Origin: Terribacillus saccharophilus
GTDB taxonomy: Bacteria; Bacillota; Bacilli; Bacillales; Amphibacillaceae
NCBI RefSeq assembly: GCF_002272075.1
Contig: NZ_NPBJ01000022.1
Span: 124,001-188,000, forward strand
Direction of reading: 5' to 3'
DNA length: 64,000 bases
This document shows positions 53,320 to 62,537 of the stretch, piece after piece. The position numbers and the translations under genes were made by a program. The stretch's first letter is position 1. Every line of letters begins with the position of its first letter. A model generated the notes under the pieces. It was given only the letters and a program-made list of their open reading frames with translations. It was not told the origin of the DNA and ran no database searches.

Positions 53320-54510
53320 TTATTCTGCCCTCACATATACGAGTTCATATCGATTTTCCTCGTGGAGTGCAACCCATGCTAATTCAAGCTGCAGCAAATC
53401 CCCAAGCTGCTGCTTTGCTTTCTCTCCAGACATCCATTGTTTTTCAAATCTAACTGCATCGGGTACGCGGTCTACTATACACTCTCTAATAAGGCCAGAA
53501 TGTATTCCAACGTGTATACTGGCCTCTATTCCTTCTACAGGGATACCTAATTTGGTGTAAGCAAAAAGAAAAATATATGTTGGTTCAAGCTCGTCCTCAA
53601 TAGCAGCATCTGGGGCTAGCTGCTCTTCTGCATGCTTCCATTCTCCAAGTGGATGATCGGTTACAGCTGAAAGAAAATGTACTGCTTGCTGCTTAAGCTC
53701 CTCCTCTGTATATCTCCTGTCTTTATTCCATGGCGTAGCTCCTGAATAAAACAGTACTTCCGCATTCTTTCGGACCGCAACTTGATCAGGGATTTCATCA
53801 ATAGGGTGATTATCTACAAGGGCGCTTTCTGCCCAAAGCTGCACACCATCTTCGTTATAATAGTTTACAAAATCTTCCGTCATCCCCATTAAGCTTGCCC
53901 AATCCTTATGGTCGGCTGCAGCCTCTATATCTTTGAGAACCGGTGGGAGTTCGGTGAATAATACTGTACCATCTGCATGCACGCCAATAACCTGATCTGA
54001 AAGCTTATATACTGTACTTCCACCTTCCACTGCAATCGCAACAGGTGTTTCGGAAAGCAGTTTTTGTTTTGCCTCCGCCGCATCTATCAACTCATCACTA
54101 TCAATCAATGTATATGTATTTCGATATAGCTGCGCTGCCGTAACAAAACCCGAATCATGGACCTCTACAGCTAATCCTGCACCAGGTATTGGTAAATGAT
54201 GAACTGCATCTTTTTCAGCCAGACGGATTAACGTGCTCTGGATCTGTACAGCATAATCCTCCTGAATTACTTCCGCTGCTTCCGGATAAAAAACTGCAGC
54301 AAACTGCTGTGCAATTACACGAGCATCCCTGCCTTCTTCATCTGGCAGCTTCATCTGCAAGTCAAACCCAATAAGATTTTCATCTTCATCTAGATCTACT
54401 ATACCGCATGGCTCTCCTTCTGCTGTCAAAAGACGCAGCAAACTTCCTTCTGTTGCGACCTGCACTTCTGCAGGAAGAAATTGCTTAAGCTTCTGTATTA
54501 ATTGTTTCAT
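53320..54510 (-). CDS. Hypothetical protein with two PepSY/YcdB-like halves
   Basis: A 396-residue soluble protein without signal peptide. The N-terminal half (MKQLIQKLKQFLPAEVQV) and C-terminal half share an alternating strand/helix style that resembles YcdB/YcdC or PepSY repeats, but I cannot confirm it. Landmarks are EGGSTVYKLSDQVIGVHADG, GMTEDFVNYYNEDGVQLWAE and YTKLGIPVEGIEASIHVG. ATG 54510 follows AAAGGAG; a longer frame from 54567 has none. Transcribed alone, downstream of the catE terminator. Confidence 0.7.
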   Translation of the reverse strand: MKQLIQKLKQFLPAEVQVATEGSLLRLLTAEGEPCGIVDLDEDENLIGFDLQMKLPDEEGRDARVIAQQFAAVFYPEAAEVIQEDYAVQIQSTLIRLAEKDAVHHLPIPGAGLAVEVHDSGFVTAAQLYRNTYTLIDSDELIDAAEAKQKLLSETPVAIAVEGGSTVYKLSDQVIGVHADGTVLFTELPPVLKDIEAAADHKDWASLMGMTEDFVNYYNEDGVQLWAESALVDNHPIDEIPDQVAVRKNAEVLFYSGATPWNKDRRYTEEELKQQAVHFLSAVTDHPLGEWKHAEEQLAPDAAIEDELEPTYIFLFAYTKLGIPVEGIEASIHVGIHSGLIRECIVDRVPDAVRFEKQWMSGEKAKQQLGDLLQLELAWVALHEENRYELVYVRAE

Positions 54511-54557
54511 CCGTAAACTCCTTTTATCTTTCGCTCCCATTATTATGGCACAGAAAT

Positions 54558-54592
54558 AAAAAGACACACAACAGCAGCTGCTGTTGTGTGTA
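54558..54592 (-). terminator. Terminator of catE
   Basis: A 28-base perfect palindrome, arms ACACACAACAGCAG / CTGCTGTTGTGTGT, followed leftward by TCTTTTTA. Confidence 0.85.
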
Positions 54593-54597
54593 GTTAT

Positions 54598-55452
54598 TTA
54601 ATGCCCGTGTGCGGTTAATCTAACTTTTGACCCTACCGGATCTATAAGTGTATAACTGTTCATTTCCAGTTTTATCGGTAATCCGACTGACTCTGCTCTT
54701 TTAATCGCTGCTTGAAGATTCTCTTCATCCGGGAAGACAATTGTGAACCATTCCATGCCTGCTTCATCTGGACTAACAGATGGTGCATTGGCACCGTGCC
54801 ATGTATTAAGGCCAATATGGTGATGATAACTTCCCGTCGATACGAATAAAGCTCCTGGATAGCTAGAAACGACTGCCTGGAAGCCAAGTACATTGTTATA
54901 AAAAGCAGCAGCTTCACCTAGATGACGCATATATAAGTGAATATGACCCATAACAGTTCCATCCGGAAGGCCAGTCCATTCTTCTTCAGATGCTTCCTTT
55001 AATAAACTATCCCCATCAAGTGGATCTGTTGTCATCTGGATTTCTCCATCGATCCATTTCCAGCCTTTGTCTGGTTTGTCCGCATAAATCTCAATGCCAT
55101 TACCATCGGGATCATTTAGATAAATAGCTTCACTAACCCCATGATCTGATGCTCCAAATGGCACTCGATTCAGCACATAAAATTTCACAACATCAGCCAA
55201 ATCAGCTCTGGTAGGAAGAAGCAAGGCAAAATGATACAATCCTGCATGCCGATCCGGCATTCTTTGAAGGTTTTGACCTTCCTCCAGATAAAGCAGAATT
55301 TTGTTTCCAGTTCCAAGCGATACCTTTCCTTGTTCTTCCTCTATAATGTGTAAGCCGATCACTTTTGTATAATAGGCAACAGATTGCGCCAAATCTGCCA
55401 CACGTAATTTTACTTGCCCAATGTATGTCTGTGGTGGTTGTTGGTAGTGCAT
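54598..55452 (-). CDS. catE: Catechol 2,3-dioxygenase-like VOC protein
   Basis: The 284-residue protein has two VOC halves and matches the size of B. subtilis CatE. Metal-site candidates are His in GHIHLYM, His in SYHHHIGLNTW, and the Glu of GNGIEIYAD in the first half. It cleaves catechol extradiol using Fe(II) in detoxification. AGGGGGAG precedes ATG 55452. A strong palindrome lies just upstream. Its usual partner catD and repressor catR are not in the window. Confidence 0.88.
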   Translation of the reverse strand: MHYQQPPQTYIGQVKLRVADLAQSVAYYTKVIGLHIIEEEQGKVSLGTGNKILLYLEEGQNLQRMPDRHAGLYHFALLLPTRADLADVVKFYVLNRVPFGASDHGVSEAIYLNDPDGNGIEIYADKPDKGWKWIDGEIQMTTDPLDGDSLLKEASEEEWTGLPDGTVMGHIHLYMRHLGEAAAFYNNVLGFQAVVSSYPGALFVSTGSYHHHIGLNTWHGANAPSVSPDEAGMEWFTIVFPDEENLQAAIKRAESVGLPIKLEMNSYTLIDPVGSKVRLTAHGH

Positions 55453-55466
55453 ACACGCTCCCCCTC

Positions 55467-55493
55467 TATACTTACTTTATGTAAGTAAGTATA
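55467..55493. promoter_or_regulatory. Operator-like palindrome before catE
   Basis: Perfect 11-bp arms TATACTTACTT and AAGTAAGTATA around 5 bases, 15 bases upstream of the catE start. In B. subtilis catDE is repressed by CatR/YodB (MarR-DUF24 type); this is the natural candidate site, inferred by position. Confidence 0.72.
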
Positions 55494-55520
55494 TTTTAGA
55501 TATCTATTTACGTCAAGTAA

Positions 55521-55558
55521 CAAAAAAAAGAACACCACGTTTACGTGGTGTTCTTCTT
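55521..55558 (-). terminator. Terminator of the NupC-type gene
   Basis: AAGAACACCACGT / ACGTGGTGTTCTT then eight T read leftward. Confidence 0.9.
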
Positions 55559-55560
55559 AT

Positions 55561-56745
55561 TTATGGCATTAATAGACCAACAATCGTTGCAGATAGGAAG
55601 CTAACAAGTGTAGCACCATAAAGCAGTTTCAAACCGAATTTCGCTACAACATTTCCTTGTTTTTCATTCAAACCTTTTACTGCTCCGGCAATAATACCGA
55701 TAGAGGAGAAGTTCGCAAAGGAAACAAGGAATACAGATACGATGGCGATAACGCGATCACTCAAAACAAACTCTCCGCCAGATAGAATCTGCATCGCTAC
55801 GAATTCATTGGATACCATCTTCGTAGCCATGATGCTTCCTGCATCAACAGCTTCTGACCAAGGCACACCCATAAGGAATGCGAATGGAGAAAATACATAA
55901 CCAAGCAAGTCTTGGAAGCTGATGCCGAAAATTCCTGAGAAGATACTGTTAATCATAGCAATCAGCGCAACGAAACCGATCAGCATTGCAGCAACAACAA
56001 TAGCTACTTTGAAACCGTCCATGATATATTCCCCGAGCATTTCGAAGAAGGATTGCTTCTCGCCTTTTTCTTCCTCAATCATATCTTCCTTAGGATCCAC
56101 TTCATAAGGATTGATGATAGAGGCGATGATGAATCCGCCAAACAGATTCAATACTAGCGCTGTTACGACATAACGCGGATCTAGCATTGTCATATACGAT
56201 CCAACAATAGACATAGAAACAGTGGACATTGCAGATGCACAAAGCGTATACAGACGATGACGCGGCAGCAAGCCAAGCTGTTTTTTCAAAGAAATGAATA
56301 CTTCTGACTGACCTAGAATCGCTGATGCAACAGCATTATAGGATTCCAGTTTTCCCAGTCCATTTACTTTGCTAAGCGCAAGACCGATATATCTGATGAT
56401 GAAAGGAAGAATCCGCCAATATTGAAGGATACCGATCAATGCCGAGATGAATACGATCGGCAGCAACACATTCATAAAGAATGCGGATTCTTCTACATTC
56501 ACTAATCCACCGAAGACGAAGTTAATTCCTTCAGCTGCGTAGCCAAGCAATAGATTGAACCCATCTGAAATACCTTTGACCAAGTAGTTACCTACTTCTG
56601 TATTCAATAGAATGAATCCAAGTACAAGCTGTAGGATGATCATGATAATGATCGGGCGAATCTTAATCATTTTTTTATTCGAACTAGCAATCCAAGCTAA
56701 TCCTAGAAACACGAATAAACCGATGATGCCGATAATATAACTCAT
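55561..56745 (-). CDS. NupC/CNT family nucleoside transporter
   Basis: A 394-residue concentrative nucleoside transporter. It shows the N-terminal helices up to [17 protein letters not shown], the CNT segments [20 protein letters not shown] and [20 protein letters not shown], and the [11 protein letters not shown] motif near the C-terminus. It imports nucleosides with H+ or Na+. AAAGGGG precedes ATG 56745. No nucleoside-catabolic gene is adjacent. Confidence 0.92.
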   Translation of the reverse strand: MSYIIGIIGLFVFLGLAWIASSNKKMIKIRPIIIMIILQLVLGFILLNTEVGNYLVKGISDGFNLLLGYAAEGINFVFGGLVNVEESAFFMNVLLPIVFISALIGILQYWRILPFIIRYIGLALSKVNGLGKLESYNAVASAILGQSEVFISLKKQLGLLPRHRLYTLCASAMSTVSMSIVGSYMTMLDPRYVVTALVLNLFGGFIIASIINPYEVDPKEDMIEEEKGEKQSFFEMLGEYIMDGFKVAIVVAAMLIGFVALIAMINSIFSGIFGISFQDLLGYVFSPFAFLMGVPWSEAVDAGSIMATKMVSNEFVAMQILSGGEFVLSDRVIAIVSVFLVSFANFSSIGIIAGAVKGLNEKQGNVVAKFGLKLLYGATLVSFLSATIVGLLMP

Positions 56746-56907
56746 GTTGTTCCCCTTTCGCGTATATAGCCAAAACTGCGACGATGTTAATCATCAAAGT
56801 AAAACATATTTTTCACAACGAGTCCTATTATGCCATATTAATTACACATTACGTAGAACTAAATTAAAAGTAATTCTATTAACAATATTCTAACTACTCC
56901 CTTATGT

Positions 56908-56941
56908 GTACAGCCTTGTCTTATGAAAGACAAGGCTGTAC
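56908..56941 (-). other. Long hairpin after the antiporter gene without T run
   Basis: 15-bp perfect stem GTACAGCCTTGTCTT / AAGACAAGGCTGTAC with a 4-base loop, one base past the stop codon. Neither side has a T run, so it is not a classic terminator; it could protect the mRNA 3' end. Confidence 0.7.
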
Positions 56942-56942
56942 A

Positions 56943-59018
56943 TTAATGGGTTGTATCTACGCTTAAAACGACCATTTCATCATAAGTAACAGCTTCTCTT
57001 AGTTTAGCTGCTGTCGCCACAGATATACGTTCTTCTTGTATATAGTCATGAATCGCATCTCTTTCCATTCGGATTGCACGCATCCGGAACTTATGAAGCT
57101 GCTCTTGAAATGCTTCATCGCTTTCGAAGGAACGATAGCGTCCGGCTAGTTTCTTATTGTATAACTGTGTCACAATCAAGGATTCATGACGATTTGAAGA
57201 ATTAGTCTGCTCCCTTATCGCATCAATAGCTGCTTGAGCACCGGCAGCTCGCAACTGTTTCAGCTCATTGCCAACCCCCGGATTTTTGCTTAGGATCTGT
57301 TCTGCATGCAGCTTCCAGTTTTCTTTCCATTGCTTACGGAATTTGTGTCGGATCCTCGCAATCTGGAATGCTCGTTTAAACCTGCTGAAGGTAGTATTGA
57401 CGAGGTATTGCTCTGGCTGGGTGCTAAGTACCTGGTATAATTGATAAGCTTCCTCAGAAACGACATTTCCTGCTCCTATATCTTCAATACGTCTATATTC
57501 TGCTTCTCTGCCGACTTTAATCAAGGATTCAATTGTCTGCTTGTTCGGATCCTGCAATATACCTTTTTCCAGGTCGACAAGCTGCTCCTCCAAGTCGCGC
57601 ACTACCACGTTTACAGCCAGCTGTGTTTCTCGGACAGCGTCTGCCTGGAGCTGATTAATCGTCTGCTTAAGGATAAGGCGATACACCTCTTTGAAGGGAA
57701 GCAGCCCATCATCTCTTTTTTCCGGCTTCCGAATCATGATCGGCAAACCAACAGCGGCAAAAATCAGGCTGAGCAGTATTACTCCTGTTGCGACAAATAA
57801 TACAGTATTTCGCATTGGGAACAGTGAGCCATTATCTAAATAAAAAGGAATGGATAAAGCAGTTGCCAGTGTAATTGTTCCATGAATTCCGCTCGTAGCC
57901 ATAATGAGGGCATAATAAGCGCGCCCGACGGTTTCTGTATCCTCTGCAATTGCTTTGTTCGGATAATTCCTGGACATAAAACGCTCCATCCGGCTTTTGG
58001 GAAGTGTTGTAAAAGGTTTGTACAAGCTGTACACCCATAGGAAACGGATAACGAACAAAGCGATAAAGACGATGATAATAACTCCAAACAACCTGCCCAT
58101 ACCGATTTCATCCGTATCCTGAATTCCCTGATACACTTCAGGTAATAGGAACCCTAATAGGACGAAAACAAGCCCATTCAATACATACTCTACAATTGTC
58201 CACGTATTATTGGATAGGATTTGCAGCTTGGTTGTCGTCTGCTGCAGACGATCTCGTTCAATACCATGAATGATACTAGCGGCTACCACAGCCAGAATCC
58301 CGGAAACATGCACCTCTTCTGCCAGTACATATAGGAAGAATGGCGTCATCACCTGCAGGACAATGAGCATGGAATCATCCTGGAAGCCATGTTTCATCAG
58401 CTGCAGCCGGATGGTGACAATCACATATCCAGCTACTACACCGATGACCAAGCCACCGATTGAGACGAACAAAAATTCAACTGATGCTCCCCCGAACGAA
58501 AAGACACCAGTCAGCGCAGCAGCAAGCGCCACTTTGAAAGATACGATACCAGCTGCATCATTTAGCAAGGATTCGCCTTCTAATATAGGCATTACATTTG
58601 ATGGTAGCTTCAATCCACGCGTAATGGACTTTACTGCCACATTATCCGTCGGCGATATCGTAGCAGCCAATGCGAATGCAACGGCCAGAGGCATCGATGG
58701 AATAAGCCAGTGGATCAAATAGCCGCCTAGTCCGACTGTAAGAAATACAAGTCCAAAAGCTAACAGTATAATTGGCGTTCTCAGCTGCCATAACTCTTTT
58801 CGAGATGCTTTTTGCCCCTCACTGAATAGGAGCGGAGCAATGACACAGATCATGAATAATTCAGGCTCGAATTCAAGTGATAAATGTAGGGGAAGTATAG
58901 ATGCGGCCAAACCAAGGATAATCTGGATTAGCGCAAGCGGCAGAGGCAGTATTTTACTGACTGCAGTCGAAAGGAGAACCGCTAATAATAATACGAACAA
59001 TGCTGTAAAGAAACTCAT
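56943..59018 (-). CDS. CPA1 family Na+(K+)/H+ antiporter with long cytosolic tail
   Basis: A ~691-residue protein with about 12 membrane helices (to ~420). It shows the CPA1 core ATISPTDNVAVKSI, LEGESLLNDAAGIVSF (ND motif) and TWTIVEYVLNGLVFVLLGF. A ~270-residue cytosolic helical tail follows, comparable to NhaK/NvmC-type antiporters of Bacillus. It exchanges Na+ or K+ for H+. ATG 59018 is taken; the TTG at 59042 in the same frame has no better ribosome site. Confidence 0.87.
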   Translation of the reverse strand: MSFFTALFVLLLAVLLSTAVSKILPLPLALIQIILGLAASILPLHLSLEFEPELFMICVIAPLLFSEGQKASRKELWQLRTPIILLAFGLVFLTVGLGGYLIHWLIPSMPLAVAFALAATISPTDNVAVKSITRGLKLPSNVMPILEGESLLNDAAGIVSFKVALAAALTGVFSFGGASVEFLFVSIGGLVIGVVAGYVIVTIRLQLMKHGFQDDSMLIVLQVMTPFFLYVLAEEVHVSGILAVVAASIIHGIERDRLQQTTTKLQILSNNTWTIVEYVLNGLVFVLLGFLLPEVYQGIQDTDEIGMGRLFGVIIIVFIALFVIRFLWVYSLYKPFTTLPKSRMERFMSRNYPNKAIAEDTETVGRAYYALIMATSGIHGTITLATALSIPFYLDNGSLFPMRNTVLFVATGVILLSLIFAAVGLPIMIRKPEKRDDGLLPFKEVYRLILKQTINQLQADAVRETQLAVNVVVRDLEEQLVDLEKGILQDPNKQTIESLIKVGREAEYRRIEDIGAGNVVSEEAYQLYQVLSTQPEQYLVNTTFSRFKRAFQIARIRHKFRKQWKENWKLHAEQILSKNPGVGNELKQLRAAGAQAAIDAIREQTNSSNRHESLIVTQLYNKKLAGRYRSFESDEAFQEQLHKFRMRAIRMERDAIHDYIQEERISVATAAKLREAVTYDEMVVLSVDTTH

Positions 59019-59088
59019 GCTGTGTGCCAAACCTACTTTCAAATAATATTAGCTAGTTTACGTTAATTCATCTTTTTCACTCAGTCAG

Positions 59089-59119
59089 AAAAGACCGCTA
59101 CCTGAAGGGAGCGATCTTT
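59089..59119 (-). terminator. Terminator of the HAD-epimerase operon
   Basis: AAGATCGCT / AGCGGTCTT read leftward, followed by TTTCTG. Confidence 0.7.
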
Positions 59120-59122
59120 AAA

Positions 59123-60001
59123 TTAGAAGAAAGTCATTCGATAAGAACTGTTGAACTCTGCGTCCGGAGCAAGCTTTTGTATGCCTGCCTTTTGTGATAA
59201 AACTCCTGTTGAATCCGTTGTATCTGCAATTCCGAACCACGGCTCGATACATACGAAAGGCGCCATCGTACCTGTTGCCGTATCATATTTGGACCAAATT
59301 CCCACATAGGGAAAGCCTGACAGTGAGACAGCCACACCATTTCCTTCACTGGATTGGAGACGTACTTCTTCGATATGATCGTAAACAAGAGCATCATTCT
59401 CGAAAAGTGCTGCCTGAATCGACATGGCCGGCAATACAGCCGGCTGTTCTTTCTCTTGGATTAATCCATCAATCAACTCATAAGTTGTCACTTGTTTGTC
59501 TTGTACTGGCTTCAAGTGGAGCTTATAATCAGCGGCATGTTCACCTGATTGAAGCGGGATACGAAAAGCTGGATGAGCACCTATAGAAAAGTACATCGCA
59601 TCTTCCTTTTCCAAACTGTTCACTTTCCAGTCAACATGCAGCTGATCCGCTTCCAGCCGGTAACGAATTTCCACTCGAAATTCGTAAGGATACACATCTT
59701 GGTATTCCCCGTTGGATTCTTTTGCAAATGTAACGGAATCGCCTTGTGCGTCTGACACTTGAAAAGCAGCATCCCGCAGGAAACCATGCTGGGGAAGCTC
59801 GTATGTGTTACCCTCCGCTGTATACCGCCCATCCTTCAACCGCCCGACAATCGGGAACAAAACAGGAGATACGCGCCCCCAATAGGCAGCATCGCCGCTC
59901 CACATATAGGAAAGCTGCGTATCTTTATGCAGCACATTTCTCACTTCTGCTCCTAATTCTGCTATTTCGACACTAAGAGATTCATTTTCGATTCGAATCA
60001 T
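59123..60001 (-). CDS. Aldose 1-epimerase family protein (LacX-like)
   Basis: A 292-residue beta-sandwich mutarotase-like protein. Visible are LFPIVGRLKDGRYTAEGNTY, the His in LPQHGFLRDAAFQV, FSIGAHPAFRIPL and the catalytic-type Glu in FVCIEPWFGIADT. It interconverts anomers of a sugar or sugar phosphate; the substrate is unknown. Its start overlaps the HAD phosphatase stop by four bases (ATGA), so translation is coupled. Confidence 0.88.
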   Translation of the reverse strand: MIRIENESLSVEIAELGAEVRNVLHKDTQLSYMWSGDAAYWGRVSPVLFPIVGRLKDGRYTAEGNTYELPQHGFLRDAAFQVSDAQGDSVTFAKESNGEYQDVYPYEFRVEIRYRLEADQLHVDWKVNSLEKEDAMYFSIGAHPAFRIPLQSGEHAADYKLHLKPVQDKQVTTYELIDGLIQEKEQPAVLPAMSIQAALFENDALVYDHIEEVRLQSSEGNGVAVSLSGFPYVGIWSKYDTATGTMAPFVCIEPWFGIADTTDSTGVLSQKAGIQKLAPDAEFNSSYRMTFF

Positions 60002-60819
60002 GCTTGTCCCACCTGTAAAATTTTCTTTCGGATTGCTTCTGCAACACCATGAGCATTATTGGAGGTTGTTATAAAATCAGCAGCTTCTTTTATAGCTGGA
60101 ATGGCATTGTCCATCGCCACTCCGCAGCCGGCGTACTGGATCATGGATAAATCATTTCCATTATCTCCAATTGCCATTACCTCTTCCCGCTTGATTCCAA
60201 GCTGCTCGGCCAGCTGTTTCACTGCGTTGCCTTTGCTAGCTTCCGGATGGAGTATTTCATAGAAGTATGGAGCGCTTTGCACCATCGTGAAACGAGCCTT
60301 CCATTCATCAGGCACATTAGCTATTGTCTCGCTCAACCGCTCCGGCTCATCTATGAACATCACTTTCGGAACAAGCACATTCCGGGGAATTTCATCGACA
60401 GTTCGATAATGCAGCGGCATCTTCGTCATAAAGGACTCTAGGACTGTATAATTGCTGATATTTCGGTTCGATGTATATAAGAATTTAGAGTCAAAGTAAT
60501 GCATTGGCGTATCAAGTTTCAAACTAAGCTGATGTAAGTCGATGAAGTCATCGTAAGATAAGGATAATTGCGATACTACTTCATTTGTATGCGCATTTTG
60601 CACAAGAGCTCCGTTGAAGGCAATAACAAAATCTCCGTCCTCGTTCAGAATTAATTCTTCTAAATAACGGTAAACTCCGTGAATTGGTCTGCCTGTACAC
60701 AGAACAATTTTAACCCCGAGCTTTTTCGCTTCCTGGAGTGTCTCATGCACTTCCATTGTCACTTCATGCTGATCATTCAATAACGTTCCATCCATATCTA
60801 TTGCTACAAGCTTATACAT
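59998..60819 (-). CDS. Cof-type HAD-IIB phosphatase
   Basis: A 273-residue sugar-phosphatase-like HAD. Motif I is AIDMDGTLLND, motif II CTGRP, motif III contains Lys in EASKGNAVKQLAEQLGI, and motif IV is MAIGDNGNDLSMI. Type IIB caps handle sugar phosphates or flavin precursors; which one is not evident. Coupled with the epimerase, it may dephosphorylate a sugar phosphate. AAGGGGGAT precedes ATG 60819. Confidence 0.92.
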   Translation of the reverse strand: MYKLVAIDMDGTLLNDQHEVTMEVHETLQEAKKLGVKIVLCTGRPIHGVYRYLEELILNEDGDFVIAFNGALVQNAHTNEVVSQLSLSYDDFIDLHQLSLKLDTPMHYFDSKFLYTSNRNISNYTVLESFMTKMPLHYRTVDEIPRNVLVPKVMFIDEPERLSETIANVPDEWKARFTMVQSAPYFYEILHPEASKGNAVKQLAEQLGIKREEVMAIGDNGNDLSMIQYAGCGVAMDNAIPAIKEAADFITTSNNAHGVAEAIRKKILQVGQA

Positions 60820-60885
60820 ACTTCATCCCCCTTTGTTTGCTATGTATCTCTTTACTAGTATATCGAAAGTGGACGTGCTTCGGTG

Positions 60886-61617
60886 CTATAAACCTTTATA
60901 GTATGTTGCAATTTCCCTGATAACTTTACAGCCATTCTTTTCGAATACGCGCTGCATCGGCAAATTATCTGCATGGGTACTGCCTTCATATACGACAGCA
61001 CCCATCTCTTTTAGCATCATAAGGCTGGCCGTATGGACGATTTTTCCTAAACCCTTCCCGAGAGCTGCAGGCACGGTGCCGATATAATAAATACGACCTT
61101 CTTTATCTCTCCCCGGCTCCAGATGCGGTATCGTCATGGCGATTGGAATATTGTCCTGAAAGATGATTCGACAGCTAGTTTGCCATTTCTCGCCAAGAAG
61201 GGCCTTCACATCATCCAGCTGATTCTCTATAGAACGTGCAGAGGCACGATTAGCGGATTGTTCCATACAGGACTTCCAAATCTCCAGAAATCTTTTTTCA
61301 TCCGTTTCACCCATTCCGATAGCTTCCCAATGATAATTAGAAGAAAGCGGCTGTTTCTCTGCCAGCTGTTTACGATACAGGTGCTTCCTTGCAAATAAAT
61401 CATATCTATAATCGGACAAAAGCGAATGAAGGGTGTCATAATTTTTATCTTCTGTACATACAGTTACTCGAGTATGGATAGAGGAATTTTTACCCATGAC
61501 ACTTTCCGCATGTTCAAGCAGCTTGCGCAATTCGTCTACGGAAGCTGCTTCTATTTGCTCGATATCGACTTGGTTCGAAAAATGCGCTAGCTGAAAATGA
61601 GCTGTGGTCTCTACCAT
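60886..61617 (-). CDS. GNAT family N-acetyltransferase
   Basis: A 243-residue protein. The GNAT acetyl-CoA motif is seen as GTVPAALGKGLGKIVHTASL, with VYEGSTHADNLPMQRVFEKNGC completing the fold. The N-terminal half resembles a second, degenerate GNAT domain. The acyl acceptor is unknown. Its ATG overlaps the msrA stop by seven bases, so the pair is translationally coupled. Confidence 0.85.
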   Translation of the reverse strand: MVETTAHFQLAHFSNQVDIEQIEAASVDELRKLLEHAESVMGKNSSIHTRVTVCTEDKNYDTLHSLLSDYRYDLFARKHLYRKQLAEKQPLSSNYHWEAIGMGETDEKRFLEIWKSCMEQSANRASARSIENQLDDVKALLGEKWQTSCRIIFQDNIPIAMTIPHLEPGRDKEGRIYYIGTVPAALGKGLGKIVHTASLMMLKEMGAVVYEGSTHADNLPMQRVFEKNGCKVIREIATYYKGL

Positions 61618-62279
61618 CTCAACCCATCCAGCATTTCCTGAATTCTGATTGCTTCATCTTCAGAGATATTCCATTGCGCTATTTCTTCCTTGATGGATGC
61701 TAATGTGCCATATTCTCTGACAAATCCATTTAAACGCGATGTGATTGTGGATGTATGAAATGCTGCTTCACTTGGAAAATGAGTCATCAGCTGCTCCGTC
61801 GCCTTTTTAAAGCGTTTCAAGTAGTACTTCTGATGATGCGGTTCTGCTTCAGTAAAATCGTGCAAGGGAGCTATTTCTGTATAAACCGTATTCTTTCGTT
61901 CAACTTCCAGCTGCTGTTTTACAGCTTCCATTATTGTTTTCTGTTCTGCATTCTGATACAGCAGAAGGCTGATATACTGTCTTTCTTTATACGCTGGCCG
62001 GTTCGGATTATGATCATTCCAAAATTTGCGTAGCAGCTGTTCAAGTGAAATTGCATCCGGATCGTAGGTAACCTCAACCGTTTCGGTGTGATCTCCCATC
62101 TGCCGATATGTAGGATCCGATTTCGTTCCGCCTGCAAATCCGACTCTTGTGCGGAGGACACCTGGCAACTGCCCGAAATTTGCCTCTGGACTCCAGAAGC
62201 ATCCCATGCCAAATACAAGTGTATCTATTCGTCTTTCTTCTAACATGTACTGTTCAATAGCTGCTATGTTTATGTCCAT
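61611..62279 (-). CDS. msrA: Peptide methionine-S-sulfoxide reductase (MsrA) variant
   Basis: A 222-residue MsrA-fold enzyme that reduces methionine-S-sulfoxide in proteins. The catalytic Cys27 is in GMGCFWSPEANF, where the usual Gly-Val/Pro after Trp is replaced by Ser-Pro. The domain continues with TRVGFAGG, HTETVEVTYDP and NDHNPNR. A ~55-residue C-terminal extension follows, ending MLDGLRW. No resolving Cys is visible after residue 30, so recycling must differ from the classic enzyme. AAGGAGCGG precedes ATG 62279. Confidence 0.85.
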   Translation of the reverse strand: MDINIAAIEQYMLEERRIDTLVFGMGCFWSPEANFGQLPGVLRTRVGFAGGTKSDPTYRQMGDHTETVEVTYDPDAISLEQLLRKFWNDHNPNRPAYKERQYISLLLYQNAEQKTIMEAVKQQLEVERKNTVYTEIAPLHDFTEAEPHHQKYYLKRFKKATEQLMTHFPSEAAFHTSTITSRLNGFVREYGTLASIKEEIAQWNISEDEAIRIQEMLDGLRW

Positions 62280-62537
62280 TTACCTATCCGCTCCTTCTAT
62301 AATAGAGAATAAGAACTGTAAATAAATCCCACACAGTTCGTCATGAGTTGACCTTCTCATGCGAATATTCCCTTTATTTGACTAACGAATCATCATTCCA
62401 ACAAGGTTTTACTATGCTATCATGTGACTTATGAACCAGGTTAGAAGCAATAGCAATACTAATTTTTAAAGAATGCGACAACACGTGTTAACTTCCTGTA
62501 AGACTGCTCGTTATAGAAAAAGGAGGAAGAAAGTAAG

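Noticed and set aside
57441-57800. 119-codon plus-strand frame within the antiporter gene
   Set aside because: Antisense shadow of the cytosolic tail of the antiporter.
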